From an uncultured delta proteobacterium (GTDB lineage: Bacteria > RBG-13-61-14 > DRUE01), in contig CAIYYW010000113.1 in NCBI GenBank assembly GCA_903930515.1, forward strand, positions 1 to 9,830: a DNA stretch of 9,830 nt, read 5' to 3'. Positions 6,078 to 9,830 of this stretch are shown piece after piece. The notes under the pieces were generated by a model. It worked only from the letters and a program-made list of their open reading frames with translations. It was not told where the DNA came from and searched no databases. Numbering within the stretch: the stretch's first letter is position 1; each line of letters begins with the position of its first letter. The position numbers and the translations under genes are program-made.

Positions 6078-7265
6078 ATGTATAAAAGCCTGAAAGCGAT
6101 TTTGACAGTGGCGGCTATGGGGTTCGCGGTCTGGGCCTGCGGGCCGGCCCCGGAGTTTGCGCCGGACTCAATTCCGGTTGAGCAGGAAAGCCCGACAAAG
6201 TCTTTTGTAAGTTTACCCACGACTTGGAACCAGGTAAGCGCTGGTTTCCCTTATACCTGCGCGATCGCCTCGGACAAATCGCTATGGTGCTGGGGAGGGA
6301 ATGCCGACGGAGAACTCGGGACTGGAAATACGACCGAGCAAACCACCCCTTACCAAACCCCCACGGGAAACAGTTGGAAAACGGTTTCCACCGGAACCAA
6401 ATTCACCTGCGCAATAAAAACCGATGGCACACTCTGGTGTTGGGGCAATAACGCCAACGGGCAATTGGGCTTGGGGGTGATCGGCGGGGATCATTGGGGC
6501 CCTTCCAAGGTGGGCAAGGCAACCAACTGGACCTCGGTTGCAACCGGCGGATACCATACCTGCGGCAAGCGTTCCGACGACACGCTCTGGTGCTGGGGCA
6601 GAGGCATTGAGGGCCAACTCGGAAATGGACTGATCACCGCCGGCGCGCCCAAAAAAGTCAATCGCGCCACGGACTGGGCATCGGTTTCCACAGGCAATTC
6701 TCATACCTGCGCGAAAAAGAAAAACGGAAACATTTATTGCTGGGGCAACAATGGCTCGGGCCAGGTGGGGGATGGGACCACGGACGGAAAACCTCATCCC
6801 AAAAGAATCGGCTCCCGAGAAGATTGGAAACTGGTTTTTGCCGGGGGCGCCCGCACCTGCGGGATCAAGAAGAATACCCAACTCTGGTGCTGGGGCAGTA
6901 ATTTTTTCGGAGGGGTCGGGGATGGAACCACGGCTGATAAAAAAGTTCCGACCAGAATCGGGACCGACCAGAACTGGAGCCTGGTTCGGCAAGATGAGGA
7001 CTTCACCTGCGGAGTCCAGTTTGGCACCCGGATGTGCTGGGGCGCGAACAATGTCAATCAACTCGGAGACGGAACCGACGTGGAAAGGCATGATCCCACC
7101 CAGGCGGATGCGTCTTCGGACTGGAAGACCATTGAAGTGGGAATGGTGCACGGGTGCGGGATCAAGACTGACTTGAGCCTATGGTGTTGGGGTTATAATA
7201 GCGCCGGCCAGGTAGGAGACGGGACCAAAGTCGCCAAACCCAGCCCGGTCCAGATCGCTCCCTGA
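6078..7265 (+). CDS. RCC1-repeat lipoprotein, one seven-bladed propeller
   Basis: 395 residues. The start ATG 6078 is chosen because GGGAGG (6067-6072) lies 5 nt upstream and it gives a clean signal peptide; earlier in-frame codons have neither. The signal peptide is MYKSLKAILTVAAMGFAVWA followed by C21, a lipobox-like VWAC with Gly at +2, so lipidation and outer-membrane sorting are likely. A Pro/Glu-rich linker (22-47) leads to seven RCC1 repeats of ~50 residues starting near 48, 98, 149, 198, 248, 298 and 347. Each has the form nW-x-x-V-x-x-G...TC-x9-CWG-x-N-x-x-GQLG-x-G-x...P. Cysteine pairs are 61/71, 111/121, 162/172, 211/221, 261/271, 311/320 (x8 spacing) and 360/370. Seven repeats make one closed propeller. 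The RCC1 fold is a binding scaffold in general; no partner can be named here. The gene may be co-transcribed with the AOR gene 44 nt upstream and ends at a shared terminator. Confidence 0.9.
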   Translation: MYKSLKAILTVAAMGFAVWACGPAPEFAPDSIPVEQESPTKSFVSLPTTWNQVSAGFPYTCAIASDKSLWCWGGNADGELGTGNTTEQTTPYQTPTGNSWKTVSTGTKFTCAIKTDGTLWCWGNNANGQLGLGVIGGDHWGPSKVGKATNWTSVATGGYHTCGKRSDDTLWCWGRGIEGQLGNGLITAGAPKKVNRATDWASVSTGNSHTCAKKKNGNIYCWGNNGSGQVGDGTTDGKPHPKRIGSREDWKLVFAGGARTCGIKKNTQLWCWGSNFFGGVGDGTTADKKVPTRIGTDQNWSLVRQDEDFTCGVQFGTRMCWGANNVNQLGDGTDVERHDPTQADASSDWKTIEVGMVHGCGIKTDLSLWCWGYNSAGQVGDGTKVAKPSPVQIAP

Positions 7266-7284
7266 AATAATCTCTTGACAAGGA

Positions 7285-7314
7285 AAAGGGGCAGGCGATT
7301 TCGCCTGCCCCTTT
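7285..7314. terminator. Bidirectional intrinsic terminator between the convergent RCC1 genes
   Basis: A perfect hairpin with the stem AAAGGGGCAGGCG (7285-7297), an ATTT loop (7298-7301) and the matching arm CGCCTGCCCCTTT (7302-7314). On the plus strand the stem's own TTT end runs into AAATT. On the minus strand the arm ends in CCCCTTTTCC. It lies 19 nt after the stop of the plus-strand RCC1 gene and 18 nt from the stop of the minus-strand one, so it can serve both. The U tracts are short, but the GC-rich stem is very strong. Confidence 0.85.
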
Positions 7315-7332
7315 AAATTCGCTATCGGAAGC

Positions 7333-9445
7333 TCACGGTTTCAAGACCTGGGAAGGGGTCACCCGCATCAGACTATTGTCTCCGAGTTGGCCGAAATTAT
7401 TCCTTCCCCAGCAGAAGAGCGTTCCCGCGGTCTTGATCCCGCAGGTGAAATAGCCATTGCCGCCATCAACCGAGGCCCATTCCGCGCCGCCGATCACGAC
7501 CGGGGTGGTCCGGTCAAGATAGCTCCCGTCCCCGACCTGGCCATAATTGTTATTATCCCCCCAGCAGGAAATGGTATTATCAGTATGTCTTCCGCAGGTA
7601 TGATACGCGCCGGCTGTAACCGATGCCCAGTTGGTCAGCGCGCCCACCTGAGTGGGGTCCCCGACATTCCCGCCGCCGAATCCCAATTGACCATTATTGT
7701 TCCTTCCCCAGCACCAGAGCGTGCCATTGGACTGGGTCGCGCAAGTATGTTCCTGCCCGCCGCTGACCGTGGTCCAGAGCGTGCTGGTCGTGCTTTCCTG
7801 TTGCGGCACATCGGCATCTCCGCCGCCCCCCGTGCCCAGTTGGCCCCGGTTATCCCGCCCCCAGCACCAGAGCGTGCCCGTGGTCTTGATTCCGCAACTA
7901 TGCCACCAGCCGGTTCCCACATAATTCCAGACGCTGGCGCTATCCTCCTGATCCGGAAGGTCATAATCCGTGCCAGCATCAGCATTGCCCAGTTGACCAT
8001 AATCATTATTCCCCCAGCACCAGATGGTGTTATCGCTCCGCCGGGCGCAGGTCTGATCGCCTCCCGCGGAAATCTGGTTCCAGGTATTCAAGGGGTCAAC
8101 CGGGGAAGGGTTGCTATTGTCGGTATTGCTCCCGATTCCGAGTTGGCCGAAATTGTTTCTGCCCCAGCAGAAAATCGCGCCGCTAGATTTCCGAGCGCAG
8201 GAATGGTTCCTGCCCAGATCAAGTTTGTCCCAGGTGGTGTCGGATCGCGCCAACATCGGATAATTCACCCACGCGCCCGGAATGGCCAGTTGACCGTATT
8301 GTCCGTCTCCCCAGCAATAAAAACTATTATCGCTTTTCTTGGCGCAGGCGTGGTTTTCTCCCAGGGCCACCTGGCTCCAATTAACATCGGTTCCAACGGC
8401 GTTGGGCGCGCCCCGGTCAGTATATGGCGTTGCCACTCCGAGTTGACCGTAGGCATTATAGCCCCAGCAGTAGATCGTGCCATCGCTCTTGAGCGCGCAG
8501 GCGAAACTCTGGCCGGTGTCAACCGAAGCCCAGTTGGCCGCGGTATCAATCCGCCTGGGGGTAAAATAGTTGATCGTGGTGTTGTTTCCAAGCTGGCCCG
8601 AACTGTTGTCTCCCCAGCACCAGAGCGAGCCGTCGGTCCTGGTCGCGCAGGTGAATAAATCTCCGGCGCCCACGGCCTTCCATCCCTTGGACGCGATCTT
8701 CTTGGGCAGATTCTGGTCCATCGCGTGCCCAATTCCGAGTTGGCCCTCGTTATTCCTTCCCCAGCACCAGACCGTGCCATCGCTCTTGGTCGCGCAGGCG
8801 TGGTCCCAGCCGGCTGCGACCGTGGAGCATTTGGAGAATTTAGTTACCTTGGTCGGGATGTAGCGGTTGCCATTGGTTCCCTCCCCGAGCTGGCCAAAAG
8901 CATTGTTGCCCCAGCAATAAAGCGCGCCAACGGAATTCCTGGCGCAGGTGAAATCTCCCCCGGCTGAAACCAAAACCCAGTTTTTGGCAACACCGATTTT
9001 CCTGGGAATATAACCGGGGATTATGGTCGCATCTCCGAGCTGGCCTTCATCATTCAGCCCCCAGCACCAGAGCGTGCCGTCGTTCTTCCTGGCGCAGGTA
9101 TGGTTCCCGCCGGTTGAAACCAGCGACCAGCCCGAGGAAATCAAGGTCGGCGCCGCTTTGGAAACCCCGGTCCCGTCTCCCATCTGCCCTTCCCAGTTCC
9201 TGCCCCAGCAATAAAGGCTGTTGTCGGTCTTGGTCGCGCAGGTGTGAAATTTTCCGGCCGAGATGCTTTTCCAGTTGGTATCGGTTCCGATCTTGACCGG
9301 AGTATCCCGCTCAATCACGCTGTTGTCTCCAAGCTGACCGTCATCATTGATGCCCCAGCAATAAAGCGTCCCGTCCTTGGCAATGGCGCAGGAATGGTTC
9401 TCGCCCACCGAAAGCCGATTCCAGGGACCGGCGCCGGCAAAGCTG
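7333..9445 (-). repeat. Coding tandem repeat of ~150 nt, 14 copies
   Basis: The RCC1 repeat is visible at DNA level. A unit of about 147-156 nt recurs, with the plus-strand core CCCCAGCACCAGAGCGTGCC or close variants at roughly 7707, 7860, 9060 and elsewhere. Conservation is highest over the CWG codons and low between them, so the copies are old and under protein-level selection rather than a recent expansion. Confidence 0.8.
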
Positions 9446-9591
9446 ACCGCATCATCATAGCCCGCGGGACTCTGAAAATCCGCGGTGATCGCCCCTTCCG
9501 CGATCCCTTCTTCCGATGAGCCGCATCCATAGAATCCTGCCAGTCCTGCAATCAGGATCAGAAAGAATACGCTTTTCAAACGGTTTTTCAT
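7333..9591 (-). CDS. RCC1-repeat lipoprotein, fourteen repeats (two seven-bladed propellers)
   Basis: 752 residues. The start ATG 9591 has a perfect AAGGAGG 7 nt upstream. The N-terminus MKNRLKSVFFLILIAGLAGF then YGC gives a lipoprotein signal peptide with Cys at 23; the lipobox (FYGC) is unusual at -3 and -2. A short acidic linker (24-54) follows. Then come fourteen ~50-residue RCC1 repeats with the consensus nW-x-x-v-x-x-G...hTCA...dGtlyCWG-x-N-x-x-GQLG. Every one has a C-x9-C pair: 68/78, 118/128, 166/176, 216/226, 266/276, 315/325, 365/375, 416/426, 465/475, 515/525, 566/576, 617/627, 666/676 and 717/727. Fourteen repeats fit two consecutive propellers (~55-402 and ~403-752). Blade 5 has an extra C255 where the other blades have the core Trp. 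Blades 11-12 have Gly-rich loops. It is probably displayed on the envelope, with binding partner unknown. It is a paralogue of the convergent 395-residue protein. It could be a single transcription unit or follow the gene at the right edge. Confidence 0.9.
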   Translation of the reverse strand: MKNRLKSVFFLILIAGLAGFYGCGSSEEGIAEGAITADFQSPAGYDDAVSFAGAGPWNRLSVGENHSCAIAKDGTLYCWGINDDGQLGDNSVIERDTPVKIGTDTNWKSISAGKFHTCATKTDNSLYCWGRNWEGQMGDGTGVSKAAPTLISSGWSLVSTGGNHTCARKNDGTLWCWGLNDEGQLGDATIIPGYIPRKIGVAKNWVLVSAGGDFTCARNSVGALYCWGNNAFGQLGEGTNGNRYIPTKVTKFSKCSTVAAGWDHACATKSDGTVWCWGRNNEGQLGIGHAMDQNLPKKIASKGWKAVGAGDLFTCATRTDGSLWCWGDNSSGQLGNNTTINYFTPRRIDTAANWASVDTGQSFACALKSDGTIYCWGYNAYGQLGVATPYTDRGAPNAVGTDVNWSQVALGENHACAKKSDNSFYCWGDGQYGQLAIPGAWVNYPMLARSDTTWDKLDLGRNHSCARKSSGAIFCWGRNNFGQLGIGSNTDNSNPSPVDPLNTWNQISAGGDQTCARRSDNTIWCWGNNDYGQLGNADAGTDYDLPDQEDSASVWNYVGTGWWHSCGIKTTGTLWCWGRDNRGQLGTGGGGDADVPQQESTTSTLWTTVSGGQEHTCATQSNGTLWCWGRNNNGQLGFGGGNVGDPTQVGALTNWASVTAGAYHTCGRHTDNTISCWGDNNNYGQVGDGSYLDRTTPVVIGGAEWASVDGGNGYFTCGIKTAGTLFCWGRNNFGQLGDNSLMRVTPSQVLKP

Positions 9592-9598
9592 TTTTCAA

Positions 9599-9605
9599 CC
9601 TCCTT
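9599..9605 (-). promoter_or_regulatory. Ribosome binding site of the 752-residue RCC1 lipoprotein
   Basis: Minus-strand AAGGAGG followed by TTGAAAA and ATG 9591: a full-length Shine-Dalgarno at ideal spacing. The 101-nt gap upstream (9592-9692) is AT-rich. It holds a 10-bp palindrome AATTTAAATT and a possible weak promoter (TTGCAA, 17 bp, GAAAAT), neither strong enough to call. Confidence 0.75.
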
Positions 9606-9692
9606 GGTTTAAGGTTTAAATACCCACCTTGTCCTTTTAGTCATTTTCCCGCATTCAATTTAAATTTGCAATTCGCAACACACCATCCGTTT

Positions 9693-9830
9693 TCAATAGA
9701 TCTTCTTCATCACATTCCAGCCCTCAACCTCCAGGAACGGGGTTTCCGAGCCCAAATCCTCTAGCCGATAATTGGCAATGATCTCACGCTTTTCGCTCGG
9801 CAGAAGGCTGAAATAGTTGTCTTCCCAGAA
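9693..9830 (-). CDS. C-terminal end of a GH2-type beta-mannosidase/exo-glucosaminidase-like protein (5' part outside window)
   Basis: On the minus strand a frame is open from the window edge to TGA at 9695-9693, giving 45 codons. It begins FWEDNYFSLLPSEKREIIANY and ends with a polar tail, EVEGWNVMKKIY. The pattern (W/S)-x-N-Y/F-F-x-L-L-P-x-E-x-R is typical of the last Ig-like beta-sandwich domain of GH2 beta-mannosidases and exo-beta-D-glucosaminidases. The catalytic domain is outside the window, so enzymatic identity cannot be checked. Its reading direction places it 101 nt upstream of the 752-residue RCC1 lipoprotein. A sugar-degrading enzyme next to an envelope protein is suggestive but no proof of a joint role. 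Family call is moderate; that it is coding is fairly sure. Confidence 0.6.
   Translation of the reverse strand, partial: FWEDNYFSLLPSEKREIIANYRLEDLGSETPFLEVEGWNVMKKIY

Noticed and set aside
6282-7151. 289-codon frame on the minus strand opposite the short RCC1 gene
   Set aside because: The plus-strand frame carries all seven RCC1 repeats; the antisense product is only a periodic shadow.
7387-8658. Long open frame (423 codons) on the plus strand opposite the long RCC1 gene
   Set aside because: Its protein is Pro/Ala-rich with no domain and simply mirrors the ~50-residue repeat period of the minus-strand gene. It lacks a ribosome site.
7333-9445. Regular repeats considered as CRISPR or a recent satellite
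   Set aside because: The unit is ~150 nt, coding, and conserved only where the RCC1 protein motif is conserved; there are no short identical repeats with unique spacers.

Overview
The window comes from a Gram-negative-type bacterium. It carries LPS-export permeases of the LptF/LptG family and two lipoproteins with signal peptides. GC content is moderately high (mid-50s % by eye). A tungstopterin-type aldehyde:ferredoxin oxidoreductase suggests an anaerobic lineage, or one with anaerobic ancestry. The sequence alone does not fix the taxon; a deltaproteobacterial-type or candidate-phylum genome would fit, but that is inference.

Layout, left to right. (1) Plus strand, 1-1684: the 3' part of lptF overlaps a complete lptG, which starts at TTG. 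Together they form the inner-membrane part of the LPS transporter. (2) Minus strand, 4077 down to 1698: a three-gene operon with a double-FHA-domain protein, a signal-peptide-bearing UlaG-like metallo-beta-lactamase (MBL) fold protein and a cytoplasmic LACTB2-like MBL hydrolase. The genes are 17 nt apart and then overlap as ATGA. A near-consensus sigma70 promoter sits so close to the FHA start that the mRNA may be leaderless. The operon converges on lptG with only 13 bp between stop codons. (3) Plus strand, 4270-7265: an AOR-family oxidoreductase, then 44 nt later a lipoprotein made of seven RCC1 repeats. (4) Minus strand, 9591 down to 7333: a second, larger RCC1 lipoprotein with fourteen repeats. 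It converges on the first across a strong symmetrical terminator hairpin. (5) Right edge, minus strand: the last 45 codons of a protein resembling the C-terminus of a GH2 beta-mannosidase / exo-glucosaminidase.

The most striking feature is the pair of convergent RCC1 lipoproteins. Their repeat counts (7 and 14) are exactly one and two seven-bladed propellers, and every blade carries a cysteine pair. They are probably displayed on the cell envelope; no function can be assigned from sequence. The AOR has all four cluster cysteines but a divergent cofactor-region motif and no visible partner subunit or cofactor gene in the window. I see no CRISPR array, insertion sequence, tRNA, rRNA or phage gene. 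Every inter-gene stretch is under 300 bases; the longest is the 192-base divergent promoter region at 4078-4269.
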